NCBI GenBank assembly: GCA_034190875.2
Contig: CM067348.1
Coordinates: forward strand, 34,401,772-34,465,771
Reading direction: 5' to 3'
Source: Urechis unicinctus
Taxonomy: Eukaryota > Annelida > Polychaeta > Xenopneusta > Urechidae
DNA length: 64,000 nucleotides
Shown: positions 41,469 to 53,533 of the stretch, piece after piece
Numbering within the stretch: the stretch's first letter is position 1
Layout: each line of letters opens with the position of its first letter
Program-made: the position numbers and the translations under genes
Notes under the pieces: generated by a model
What the model was told of the DNA's origin: nothing
Seen by the model: the letters and a program-made list of their open reading frames with translations, nothing else
The model's database searches: none

Positions 41469-41518
<50 letters not shown>

Positions 41519-41541
41519 CCATCATCATCGTCGTCGTCGTC
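41417..41541. repeat. CCT-then-CAT microsatellite, copy B
   Basis: A run of CCT triplets (about 41417-41465) changes to CAT and then CGT triplets. The CCT block is absent at this site in copies A and C. Frames through it read as poly-Glu/poly-Asp and are artefacts. Confidence 0.95.
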
Positions 41542-42779
41542 GAGTCCTGAGCTTTGAGCTCGGGTTTTGGTGAGCCCTTCTATCAAGTTTTGACTCTGAC
41601 TTGACGTAATACTAAAGAATAAATTAAAAATTGCTTCAGATTGTAAAAATGCCATGAGCAATAGACGTTTGTAAACTAATTGCGTCTCGTTACGCTAAAT
41701 GGAGTGGAAATAGAAGAAATCCGGAAATATTCACTAATTTTCCCATTCATAATACAAATGCAGCACGAGCTCTGAGAGATAAAGCTGTTCTTCGGCCAAA
41801 TAGTAGTTGTTCAGTGTTGCGTTGCATCTTTCGTGACTCAGGATGACAATTTGTTGTATTTTACATGGACATTAACTGAAAGATGGTGTGGGGGAGAACA
41901 GTTCATTGTACGTTCAGATGCCGGCATTAAAATGACTACAAATGGTAATTGCGGGGAAAACAAAACTGGACTGTTCTATAGGTAATGCATTAGTCTCTCG
42001 CCTCGAGTATTCGCATACCGCTCCATCCCAGCAGCATAACGACACGCAGCGAGGTCTTTATGATGCAGCCCTAACTCGGGAAAAATGTGTCGCTGGTGCA
42101 AGCTTTCCCAAGCCAAGACACATGGAAGAGCTCAGCCACTTCTGCTGTCTGATAGGACTGCGTTAGTGTCACCAGCTTTGAATATCTAACATGATTAGTG
42201 ATGTTAACTCTCAAAAATACTCAATCTTGAGGCCTTCACTCCGATGTCACCTAAACCAAAGTACAACATTCGCGAAATCTGATGTTAGGTTAACACAGTC
42301 AAACAATATTGTGCCTTGTGGCTGGTTGAAAACGAAACGCTGTCTGCGTCGAGTGCGGAGACCGTGTATGTTGAACGGGGCTGTCGTGCAGGAAGTGTAC
42401 AATAATCAAAGTACACATGACGAAAGTCCTTTAGACGAGAACAAACTTGCTGAATACCAAACAACCTGTCTCATGGCTCATCAATCATATATCTAGTTTA
42501 CACATAGGCGTTGACCAATATGCGTTGTAATATAATGCATTTACACAGACGGGAAAGTACACTATCGACGCTGTCAAAGTCGGCAACTGCTACAGAATGA
42601 ATGGGTATCGAATATTATGCATCAATTACAGTTTAAGGCAAATGGCCGCAACAACACAATGTAAATACATCGCACTTGCAAGCATGGAAGCCATTGCTTG
42701 ACAATTATTGACCTTATAACTTGGATAAAGGTCGCAATCAAATATAACTACAGGGGAATTTTTTCACATCTATTTAAAT

Positions 42780-43075
42780 TTAGATGACAATCACATTGCA
42801 TAAATCTTGTAATTTAGCGGATTCATAGCAATGTGTAATTTGTAATAAATTAGCTAGTGATAGTGATGCGTAATTCTTGTTACTAAGCTGGTGATAACAA
42901 TTCGTTATTCTTCGAATTTAGCTTGTGATATCAATGCAAAATACTAACAATTTAGCTTATCATTGCAAGCGTAATTTAATTAAATAGATGATAACAATGC
43001 GTAATTATTGTAATCAAGCTAATGATAGCAATGCGTAATTATTGTAATTTAGCTAATGATAGAAATTTATTGCAT
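42780..43075. repeat. AT-rich ~34-bp degenerate repeat, copy B
   Basis: Homologue of the arrays at 15000-15300 and 59140-59620. The last two units (about 42985-43070) are the most regular, with atgatagcaatgcgtaatta phrases. Confidence 0.8.
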
Positions 43076-43201
43076 TTACATAAATAGTTATTTCGACGAG
43101 CTCTCTCGCATTCACATATATATGCTGAATTGAAATGTTCCTAAACGGCATAACCAGTGCAAGTGCTTATATTGTTATAACTTCATCAACATGTCGTCAC
43201 C

Positions 43202-43405
43202 CTAATCATTATCCACAACACCTGAACCAGCATCATCAGTATTGCAGGCATAATGTAAGAACATCATTATGAAAATCATTACTTCTTCGGAATCCCTATC
43301 ACTTATTGACATCATTGTCAACATCATTAACACAGCTGTTATTATATCATTTTCAACATCATTCACATTATTGTATGCATATTTTGACATCATTATAAAA
43401 GTCAT
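43202..43405 (-). other. Copy B version of the 67-codon frame
   Basis: Ends in NTDDAGSGVVDND, exactly the same length as frames at 15815-16018 and 60150-60353. Substitutions are spread through the frame. Function unknown; low-complexity DNA may keep it open. Confidence 0.25.
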
Positions 43406-43995
43406 GCAAGCGTGACCTTCATCGGAATCTTTGCGTTGTTGTTATTGCCATCATACTGTGAACATCATCACCTTCATTCACAATTCTCTAACATCTATAG
43501 CAGAATCATGAAAAGCATTCGTTTGGAGGTCAAGCGCAACACAGCGCATGAAACGGACATAAATGTGTGACAAACTATAGTTTCTTAAAGGGTAGACCAG
43601 GCGGGAGGTGAAGGGTGGATCCCATTAGCATGCTAAAGGGATACAGCTCTCCTCCTCTCGACGACTTTTCTGCGTCGCTTTATTCAATGAATCAGGTTGG
43701 TTAGACTTGATTCTGTTGCTCTTATGTTCGCCTATGTATTCCCCAGTAAGCGTCTGTCTTTGCTGCAGCAAGCACATACGTCAGTATTACATTTGTGTCA
43801 ATGCATCAGTTGACAGCCTGTCATCTTTCTTGGGTCTAGTAATCCAAGGCAGTTAATGTACATAAATCACTGTTACCAAACACAATGAAGTAGCACCGTT
43901 GCTATGGTGCTGACTTTTAACGATAATTCTAGCGACAATATGATCACTGACAAAGATATGAGGTTGTAAAATTGCTATAAGTTCATGACATGCAA

Positions 43996-44155
43996 ATATA
44001 TCTCGACAAGTGTGCGTGTGTTTGTGTCTGTGTATTTGTGTGTTTATGTGTGTGTCTGTGTGTATATGTTGGTCTGTGTCGGCGTTTGTGTGCACTAGTG
44101 TGTTTGTGGCTATGTATGTTTTTATGTGCGTGTCTATGTGTGCGGGTGTGCGACC
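43996..44155. repeat. Interrupted GT-rich microsatellite, copy B
   Basis: TGTG-rich sequence with regular TATG and TCTG interruptions, homologous to 16640-16885 and 60930-61130. Confidence 0.85.
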
Positions 44156-44366
44156 CTTAGATGATATCGCCGTCTCTCTGTATGATAAATGATGTCAGGT
44201 CGACCTGCTGACGTAAATACGTCCAGCTAACCACTGAAGGTTACGGGAGGTCGTCTAGACTGCATTGATGAGGTCGAGGTCAAACCTTATACTTGATGAG
44301 TATCGTATATCTTGGGTAGAATTCATGGCCCACTTTTTTCCTGCTGAGACTTTGATAAACCTATGT

Positions 44367-44471
44367 CACTATTTGCAACCTTTAGGAAAACAATGCTTTC
44401 AATATATCCAACTATAATATCATTCGAGTATCTATGGGGTGTTGAGCAACGTGTAAAATTGATAATAGCTT
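44367..44471 (+). repeat. 105-bp direct repeat, left copy
   Basis: Begins cactatttgcaacctttagg and ends near attgataatagctt. The right copy is at 44921-45025 and differs by a handful of bases in the middle. The left copy starts exactly where homology of copy B to copy A stops. Confidence 0.9.
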
Positions 44472-44920
44472 GTCAGTGATGCACTACATTTGTTCTCGCT
44501 GTGGTCAACCTGACCAAGTGCTAAACTCCATGTTTACAACTGAAACCTACTTCATGTTTACAACTGAAACATATTTCGTATTCATGTTTATTACTGAAAC
44601 ATAATGATTATTCATTATTACATCTGAAACTTACCTGGTTTTCATGTTTACTACTGAAACTTACATGGGATTCACGTTTATTAAAACAAACGTACTTTGT
44701 ATTCGTGTTTATTACTGAAACTCAATTTGTTTATCTTGTTTACTACTAAATTTACTCAGTACTCATGCTAATTACTGCAATTGGCTTCGTATTTGTGTTC
44801 ACTAACGAAGCGGGTTCTAATTTTAGTGAATAGTTGTGAATGTACACTTATCTCATAAATGTAATATAAAAAGTAATATATCGCTGAATATTGGAAGGAC
44901 GCTGTCTGAATATATATTCG
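44472..44920. repeat. Spacer with ~30-bp degenerate tandem units
   Basis: Repeats of the phrase ttcatgtttactactgaaac occur at irregular spacing of about 28-45 bases between about 44525 and 44775. No coding frame. Not seen elsewhere in the window. Confidence 0.75.
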
Positions 44921-45025
44921 CACTATTTGCAACCTTTAGGAAAACAATGCTTTCAATATATTTAACCCGAATATTACTCGAGTATCTATGGGGTGTTGAG
45001 CAACGTGTAAAATTGATAATTGCTT
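44921..45025 (+). repeat. 105-bp direct repeat, right copy
   Basis: Partner of 44367-44471, offset 554 bases. About 270 bases of unmatched sequence follow before the inverted copy D begins near 45295. Confidence 0.9.
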
Positions 45026-46421
45026 TACTTATTACACATCGAAAGTTATGGTAGCTAAAACTAATGTTTAACCTTTTCTATCAACAAATGATATATGTCG
45101 GACGTTAAATATGGCACTAGAGAGTTTATAGAAAAGCTAAATTGTGTTTGTTTTACCAAATATACATTAGAGAAAATTATTGCGAATCTAAATAAACATG
45201 ATATACTTATTACTAATCACTATATCATATACCACGCTGTCGTCAAAGAAATTTTTACGTCGTGCAAATGTGAGCTAATAATAATAATTAGAATGTGAAG
45301 TAATTGATGATGTTGATGATGCTGACAATGATGTCAATAACAACGATGTCGATGATTTCCACTGTGATGCCAATAACAAATAGGTTGATGATGTTGACAG
45401 TGATGTCGATAAGTGATAGGGATTCCGATGAAGTATTGCATGATTTGTATAATGATGTTCATAAATTATGCCTCTAATAATGAGGATGCTGATTCAGGTG
45501 TTGGCTATAATGATAAAGGCGACAACACGTTGATGAAGTTAGAGCCATTGCACTGGTTATGCCGTTTTGGAACAATTCAATTAAGCATATGTTTGTGAAT
45601 GTGCGAGCGCTCGTCAAAATAACTGGTTATGAAAAAGCAATATGATAGTTCACCCATTTCACAATAAAGGCTCGTTCGCATCGTGACGAAGCTCTTGTTT
45701 CAATGGGAGATCAGCGGGTTTATCTTCATTAACATCCTGGCATCGTGTGACATTTTTAATGGCTCACCCAATCTCGTAGAACTCCTTCGTAGTAAAAGGT
45801 TCATAGAGGATGAAGTGCTTCCTTCAGAATGTTTGACAGCATATTGAGTTGAATACAACGTTTACCACCACAACATATGCATGTGTTTCATAAAATTCAC
45901 CAACTCCAAAAGCAACGTGTTTGCATGCTTCTGTACTATATATAGGTTGCAGGTAGGATTAATTTCGAGTGTTTGAATGCAGTTTATTCAGGCAATATAT
46001 CATTGTTGTATTCGCATGAAATCGCGTGCTTGTTAACAGGTATATGACAACAATTGTGCGTTGCCAACATCAGCTTTATCATTAGAATCAAGAAGGGTTA
46101 ATTTTAGCTACATTACAATAAATGTGCATAACCATAGCCTGTCTTTATATGCATTATATCTTTATTGCGGCAATACATCAATTTTTAAGGTCAACAATTG
46201 CCAAGCGTAAAATGTCAATTGATACACAGTAATGTATCGGGTATAATCCGTTCATTATATAGTGGACATAGCAATTGTAGACTTTTACATTGTCGACATT
46301 GTACTTACCCCTCTGAGTATATTTTAGAGGTAAACATCACTAAATATGCTGTCTTTGTCAAAGCTGGTGACATATCACACCACAGTGGTGTTGAGCTCTA
46401 CTATATACCAGCACATACATA

Positions 46422-46565
46422 TCTTGGCCTGGGGAAGCTTGCACCAGCGACACTCAAATTGTGACTGCTTCATAACGACTGCGATGCGTGTCTTGGCCTG
46501 GGAAAGCTTGCACTAGCGACACTATATTACCAAATTGTGACTACTTCATAACGACTGCGATGCGT
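46422..46565. repeat. Local tandem duplication of about 70 bp in copy D
   Basis: Units at 46422-46490 and 46491-46565 share tcttggcctgg, aagcttgcac, agcgacact and gactgcgatgcgtg. The second has a short tattacc insertion. Absent from the other copies. Confidence 0.9.
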
Positions 46566-46879
46566 GTCTTGATACTGTTGGGATCGTATAACCCAATATG
46601 AACCGTATGAGGATGAACGAGGCGAGAGACTCGAATACTTTATATTGCCTGTCTCGAAGTGGACGGAAATATTAAGACTAATGCATTACCTCTAGAACAG
46701 ACCAGTGTTGCTCTCTCCACCATTACTAATTGTAGTCATTTAATGCGGGAATCTGAACGCCCCTATGAATTTGGCTCCCCACACCAACTATATAAATCAG
46801 ACAAGTAATGGCTGTAATGAAACGTCTTATTATTTATAAACATTTAACAGCCGGTTGATTTAATGCCATGCGCTCTAGG

Positions 46880-48115
46880 GTCTATGTTTATATACAAGTT
46901 ATGTTTGTTTCACCTGGTTCGCTGCTCCCAATACAACTGGTAAGAGGCGGTGATAACTTGAGGGTGACGGGTCGCATGCTCGTCAGCTGTCACAACAAGT
47001 TGATGCAGTAACAAGCTCATCAACTTGTTCCACTATTCAACTACTCAACCGATGGTGAGGGAGCTGGATCCCTGTAAATATGTGATGTGAAAAACAGTGG
47101 TCCCGTCCCTAGAGCAACGCTTTAATGTTTCTGCATAATCACGTGACCAGTGAGTTATATATCGGTGAATTTCTTGCGATGGCTGTTGTATTGAGTTCAA
47201 GAACCTATATAAAGTAACGGCTGACATGACAGATTAGAAGGCTCTAAGCTCATACGTTATCAGGGAATATCAAAATGGAGGCTATACCCATATATGTAGT
47301 ACCTTGCAGATAAAACAACAATTATTATCGCCTCTGGCGGGAAGGTATTGTTAAGGACAAACTGAATTGCTTCACTAGGAATTTGAATAACAATATTCAT
47401 TTGTCTCTAGACAAAGAAAATCGTCGTGGCGTCCCAAACGGATAGTCTGTAGTGATGTAAGACTAGCGTAATTCGCAAATGTAAAGCAATAAGGATTAAA
47501 GTTCTGAATTATGTTCGCCGGTGAAATGCGTCTGCAAAATATTCCTTGACCTTCGCGACTCTAAAAAGTCTTCCCGTTGGAATAAGAACAACAGCTTACA
47601 ATCTGTAAACAAACCTGCCTTTCAAAGGCCCTGTCCAAAGTAAAGCAAGACGGGTAAATACAAATATAATGCAGCAGCATCAATAGCGTGGGCGAAGTGA
47701 AGTTACCGTGCTCGGGATTGGCTCACACGTTTGGCGGTTATAGAATCACCCAAGCCAGACTATTTGCTGTAGATCACCAAAGACATCGGCGTACAAAGAT
47801 TTTCGTCAACTAAACCTATAATTCCGCTTTTGGCGCAATAAGCTTTCCATATCTTTGTGTTCTCTCACGAAATGATTCGAATATGACAACAATAAAATTG
47901 ATGTTTCTTATCCATTAGAATGCCGCAAAGGCAACTCTGTCACCACTGAACAAAAACCCAATATCTTCGCTATGACACTGTCCTGATGAGCCTGATAATA
48001 GCTTTAGGTCGGAGCAGTTCAGACTAAATTGTCAAAACACAGATGTTAAACCAAGAGACTTTGTTGTGTGGTCGATGTTCTTACTTATGATTTGTACTGG
48101 TTAACCGTTGTAACG
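46880..48115. repeat. Insertion shared by copies C and D (D version, inverted)
   Basis: Reverse complement of 56758-57735. Landmarks are the ccatcgtttgag/ctcaaccgatgg pair (47046 and about 57498), the cactgaacaaaaacccaata phrase (about 47944-47963, answering 56926-56945), and the cacgtgacc/gatcacgtg area near 47140 and 57400. A and B have no such sequence at this site, next to the CAT microsatellite. No ORF with recognisable function is present. Confidence 0.85.
46994..47029. repeat. Perfect 12-bp-arm hairpin in the shared insertion
   Basis: aacaagttgatg (46994-47005) pairs perfectly with catcaacttgtt (47018-47029) across a 12-base loop. The copy C homologue near 57524-57559 keeps the arms with one mismatch. 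Confidence 0.8.
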
Positions 48116-48128
48116 CTTACGACAACAA

Positions 48129-48158
48129 CAATGACGACCATGATAATGATAATGATGA

Positions 48159-48213
<55 letters not shown>

Positions 48214-48333
48214 CAATGATGATGAGGATTATGATGATGAGGATGAAAACAATAACGATGATGACGATGATGATGATGATGATGATGATGATTTTTATGG
48301 CAGCAACAATGACGATCATAATGATGATGATGT

Positions 48334-48371
<38 letters not shown>

Positions 48372-48431
48372 CTGATGATGATGACGATAATGATGATGAT
48401 GATGATTTTTATGGCAACAACAATGACGAAC

Positions 48432-48461
<30 letters not shown>
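48129..48461. repeat. GAT microsatellite with higher-order structure, copy D
   Basis: Long GAT blocks are separated by a repeated phrase tttttatggcaacaacaatg near 48293, 48407 and (partly) 48460, with a related acaacaacaatgacgac near 48121. The 152-codon poly-Asp frame and the poly-Met, poly-Ile and poly-His frames through it are artefacts. Confidence 0.96.
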
Positions 48462-48463
<2 letters not shown>

Positions 48464-49449
48464 TATGGTCTTGCAAGCATGGCGCTTTTGAACCTGAAGA
48501 CCACGAAAGGAAGCGAGGAATCATGACATTCCCTCATTGCTGCATAACTCCAACTTCCCAGTCACACTAAGCGTCAGCTTGTCAACACAAATATGTCCCA
48601 TCAAAAAGTCCCAACATTACCACGCGGCTGTAGTCATTTGTGTGCGCAGTAAACTAGCAATTGCAAGATCAAAATGACATTATGCGTCCATGCTCTTTTC
48701 CCCTGATGCAATAACCATATTCTGCCGATCCATTACCTGTCGTACTCATGAACAGCTGATCCATTATCCTATGCATTCACATAATGTTGACAAGTTTCGC
48801 CTGTCGTTACCTGTCTTACTTTAACGATTCTGCTGATCCATTTTACCTGTCTTACTTAATAATCAGGACTCGATTATGCTGATACAGTTACCTGTCCTCT
48901 ACTTTTAACAATAGTATTATCCTCGTACACTGTTACATGTTACGAATCTACGCTAATCGCCCTAGATTAATAGAGAACTAGGGTCAATAGATATGTCGTT
49001 TTTTATGATGCCTGACTAAAGTTTGAGTACATGTTCCGTGATAGAACACGTAGGAAATCTTTTTATATCACTAATGAAAGCTCGATCGAATTCCCCGTGT
49101 CGTCTGCAAAATGCCGGGTAAATCTCAACTGATTTGACGCACATATATTTGCAGTCAAAACTGTATGCGCCACAGATCCTCCGGCAATGGTGTTCCATTT
49201 AATAAACTACTGTGACTAAATAAGAGCATTATAATGAATGTTGAGCGTCGGTGGTTTACAGCAATCCTTTTACTAAGGGGTGCATGCTAGATGTGGAGTT
49301 TCATTGCTGGGTTGCCCGTACGCGTTATTACGAAACCCAACAGTACAATATCACCCACATCATTACTGTAGACACCGCTATCCTTATGAAACTGAATAAC
49401 TGCACCTGGAATCCACAGCATTAAAAAGCTATACAGTATTTAGCAAACT

Positions 49450-50096
49450 GTTTAAGACCGCTAATAAAATGGCAGTTTATTGCGTGTGATCCGAGAGGTG
49501 CTTACCCCTAAGACGAAACAGATGGACGCATCCAATCTACGTTAGTCTCATGCTGCTTTTGCCTCACACTTTTCGTCCTCTCTTACACTCTTAGATCTCT
49601 TCACTTGATCCGAGATGACACTAATTATAAAGGTTAATTCTAACTGTAAACGAGCGAAAATCATTTAACAAGACAAACGAAGATGCAGCCAAGCGCAACT
49701 AAGACACTTGTCCGGCTCTATGGCCAATCAACTTAACCAATGTCATCCCATCTACATCATCGTCATTTTCTCTTCTTCCGTTTGTCAACTTGTAACTGTC
49801 AGATATAATGACCGTCATTTTAGCTTGCTAAGTTCTAATAGTATTACAACAGCTGCTTGGTTGCAATATATCTTACTCTATATCCCTGTGTGTTTTATTC
49901 GCCTCAAGTCCATTATTACGAAACCCAACAGTACAATAATCACCACATCCTTATGTGGCTATGTGATATGACGTCATGAATTAGAGAGGCCGTGAATAAC
50001 TCAGACGCCTATTCCATCTAATTGATAGCATCCTAGGCCTAGTCGCCAGCTATCATGGCGGATTTTGTATTCACGCAGACGAAAATATGGTTAGAA
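49450..50096. repeat. Breakpoint tandem duplication, first unit
   Basis: Begins gcaaactgtttaagaccgc and ends after tttgtattcacgcagacgaa. It is recognisably the reverse complement of A about 9700-9070. A second unit follows directly at 50097-50730. Confidence 0.8.
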
Positions 50097-50680
50097 GCAA
50101 ACTGTATTTTAAGACCGCCTAATAAAATGGCAGTTTATTGCATTGACCGACGAGGTGCAATCACATAAGCGAAACAGATGGTGGCATCCAATATACGCTG
50201 AAAGTCTCATGCTGCTTTTTTCTCTGACTTATGCCCCTGGTGATTCGTAGATCTCTTTACTATTGGTTCTTCTGAGCTGACGTATTTGTTCCTTCTAGCT
50301 GTATACGAGCGAAAATCATTTTTAGTTTACCGAAGATGGAGCCATTCATAAGACACTTGTCCGGCTTATTATATTAACCAATGTATCCCATCTACATCAT
50401 CGACTTCTCTCTTTCATTGCAGCTTGTGGAAAATAATGATGGGATCAGCTTGCAAAGTTCTAATAGTATTACAACAGCTGCTTGTTGCAATATAGGAATC
50501 TTACTCTATATAGCCTGCGTGTGGATTTGCCTCAAGTCCATTATATCATTGTGTCCGTGTAACCAAAGCTAATTCGGCTATTTGATATGACGTCATGAAT
50601 TAGTGCCGTCATGAAGTTCTGCTCGGGCGCCGTATTCCATCTAATTGATACCATCTCTCCTAGGCCATGATGTCGATCAT
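50097..50680. repeat. Breakpoint tandem duplication, second (mosaic) unit
   Basis: Starts with the same gcaaactg and agaccgc phrases and ends at the same ggcggattttgtattcacgc phrase that opens copy C. Between 50207 and 50340 it alternates between copy D sequence and copy C start sequence (see findings). Confidence 0.75.
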
Positions 50681-53088
50681 TGGCGGATTTTGTATTCACG
50701 CAGACGAAAATATGGTTTAGAATCATGCATTTATCATGGTATATTTCATTACCAGGCAATCACATAAGCAGATTTTTGATTGTGGCTGAAACTGACAAGC
50801 TGTGCGAGTTTTCTGAATATGCCCCTGGTGATTCGTAGCGAGTTTATATTGGTTCTTCTGAGCTGACGTAATTTGTTCCTCGCTTACTCATTAGAAGCAA
50901 TGATTTTAGTTTACCTTCCAGTTCATACGTTTTAATATACTAAAAACAATTGCCGACTTCCTGTTCATCGCAGTGGAAAATCCTTATGGGATCATGCAGC
51001 TTGCTTTGAATAGGAACAATTTCATTAGCCGCTCAGGGAGGAGGCAGTCAATGTGTTCCGTGTAAAAAGCTTTCGGCTTTTTTTCATTTATTTCGTGCTC
51101 ATCCGCGGGCTTTTTGATAGTTCCATGACAGGCAAATGATGCGTGTTTCCGCATTTGCTCAACTTGATTGCCATCACAGAGTTGTGTCATTCAAGTAAAC
51201 ACTAGGGGTTGCGATTATTGTTTTTCGTTAGTCGGGGGGGCGGCATTGGCAAAGATTAGTAATTTGCGTCAAAAATCGTATACATTCACTTCGTAAATGA
51301 CATAATCGCCAATGCAAGTTGAGTTATAACTTGTTCATCACTCAATGAGGAGCATCGGCAGGCACATACACGACCATTCCCCCATACACTTACTTTCACT
51401 TGATATGCTGTTGGCACTGGCCTGAGTAACCGTACATTACCATAGGCATACTTCATGCATAATACTCGTGATGACCTGACATGTAGCATGGATATATATT
51501 TTACTTCATATTGGGATCCCTTTTTGTAGTGATGCAAACTAAGACGCCATAGCAAACGTCCGTCGCTGCAATGATGTCATAGTGCGCGCTATGATGAACA
51601 GGCTATTTTACACGGTAGAAGCAGTTGTTACGAATCGGACCTTGAATAGTTATTTAAAACAGTTATCTATGGTTATGTGTTAGTAGTGGCAGACTTGTAG
51701 GATTAAACATAAACCGGCGTTTAAATGGCTGAATTTAATGTAATCTCTGTAGAGGTATTATCTTCTTCTGTTACGGAACTTGCTAAATAAAATATACGTA
51801 TTGTGTCATTCCTTTTGGTTGTCGATAATGCGAAAAATATAGTGAAATTCTCGTTGTTAATAGGAAATGGTCACTGGGCATCGATAGTTTATTCGACGGG
51901 AGGGTGTCTTGCTAAGATCTACAGGCTGTCTTATTGTGGATATGATGCCAACTCTGTTCGCCCGGAAGTTGCCTTATAGCAGCAATAATTTGATGACAGA
52001 CTTTAATATATCAATAGCTCCAAAATAGCACGTATGTCACAAAATAAGTGTTTACTGTTTGCCTCAAGTGTTTACTGTTTTCCTCATTGTGGTTACATTA
52101 ATTTACCTTATATGACATATCATGGCAATTATTACTTGAGAAATCATGTAACAATTGCTTGAGGTAATGGAATTGTACGGTTGCATAAATTGAGCCTTCC
52201 GGGCATCACTCCTGTATGAACGTTCATTTTGTTTATTGACACTCACACGGATCATTCACTATTGCCAACCTGTTGCCGACTGTAGCTATTAATAAAACGT
52301 GGAGCCCCGCTTTAAGTAATCCTAAACAAGTACAAAGCGTAGCTATATCGTCCCTGGGGCTGTATTGGCTGTGATAAGACAGCTGACATACGCGCCTGGA
52401 GGGCAGCAGATCACAGATGACATCATTGACTAATTAGCCTTATCGCAGCCATTAACGTACAATCACGTTAATATAGAGCTGAAACACGGCCATAGTTCGC
52501 TTGGTGGTGGATATATTGTTGTCCTTGACACGTTGACCAGTGTTAAAGGTACGTATATTCACCCGGATAAGAAATGGCAAAGGCTATGCATAAAAATATC
52601 CATAAACCAAAGGGCCTTGTTGGAATACGATACGGTGGCCATGGTGGTTAGCTATGTGATGGTTCGTACTACTTCTGCAAAAAAGGTGGTTCAATATAAA
52701 TGGGAATATATGTTAAAGCTAGTGATGAACATTAACTTAATTGGCGCTCATATACTGATCACTGAAGCCTTACGTAGTCTGGCCAGTTACAACATCATTG
52801 TGTTTATCGTTTAGGTCAAGTAGTTGTTGGTTTGTTCAGCGACGTTATAATATCTCACGGTCATTGTGATGCTGCCCTTACTTATCAACGGTGTTAACTA
52901 AATGAAATCAAGTGATATCAAGCCTGCATTGATGTATAGCAGTTTGTTATTACAATGAATCTTGGGCACATTTACCAAATTGAATAGTTGTGCAGAACAT
53001 CATTCATCTACATGCAATGCGCTAAAACCGAACATGCATTATATTTGGCGAATGATATCTGCTCTCTACCAACTAGATATCCGGGTAC

Positions 53089-53271
53089 TCAGGCTCCAAA
53101 CACAAAGTCATTGTGACAATATCTTTCATCGGCACTCAACTGAGTGCACCTTACTTGCTTAAGCATCGCCAGACGAACGAAAAACATGATAATTGCCGTC
53201 CCTGTTATTGAATTTCGCCTCCTCGTTCTTTGTGTATGACAGACTTCATTTTTGCTGTTCTGTGAAGGCAA
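53089..53271 (-). other. Copy C version of the 60-codon frame
   Basis: MPSQNSK start and 60-codon length as in A and B. Contains CHTQRTRRRNSITG and IIMFFVRLAMLKQVRC. Function unknown. Confidence 0.25.
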
Positions 53272-53305
53272 TAGCTGCTGAGCTAATGTGGCAACATGAC
53301 ATGCG

Positions 53306-53533
53306 TTATATGCTATTTATTGAGCAACTAGAAGCTCGATGACGACCACCAAAAATGAACAAAAAGGCCAAACGCGCAACACATTGACTTGCAGTGCGCT
53401 GAGGATGATTGTTCTCATACCAGGCAGGCTTCATAACACAATTAAGATTTTCTGCCGCAACAAGCAGAAAGTCAATGATTGTTTTAATAATATTGCTTTT
53501 GTAAGCTGAATATATATTAGTAACATTTCTCAC
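53306..53533 (-). other. Copy C version of the 75-codon frame
   Basis: Nearly identical to 40150-40377, with a few replacements (for example the second residue, and Lys for Gln before PAWYENN). Lies 34 bases upstream of the 60-codon frame. Function unknown. Confidence 0.25.

Larger units (their letters stand above)
38157..44369 (+). repeat. Segmental duplication, copy B (direct)
   Basis: Starts at the ttccacgtg phrase equivalent to 5303 in copy A and runs to ctatgtcac equivalent to about 17308. Compared with A it lacks about 7130-8380, 9000-9450, 9700-12800 and 16890-17090. Its order is otherwise collinear. It ends abruptly in the 105-bp direct repeat at 44367. Confidence 0.9.
45295..50680 (-). 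repeat. Segmental duplication, copy D (inverted)
   Basis: Reverse complement of copy A in the order 16100 down to about 9070. Anchors are 45413-45520 against 15815-15920, 46410-46470 against about 14330-14360, 48129-48461 (GAT) against the CAT site, 49250-49290 against about 12520-12550, and 49320-49990 against about 9120-9840. It lacks A positions of about 9840-12510 and 13650-14020, and gains an insertion at 46880-48115. Confidence 0.88.

Noticed and set aside
48068..48526. Aspartate-rich protein of 152 codons
   Set aside because: The frame is a translated GAT microsatellite. The same site in other copies has unrelated triplets and no conserved flanking coding sequence.
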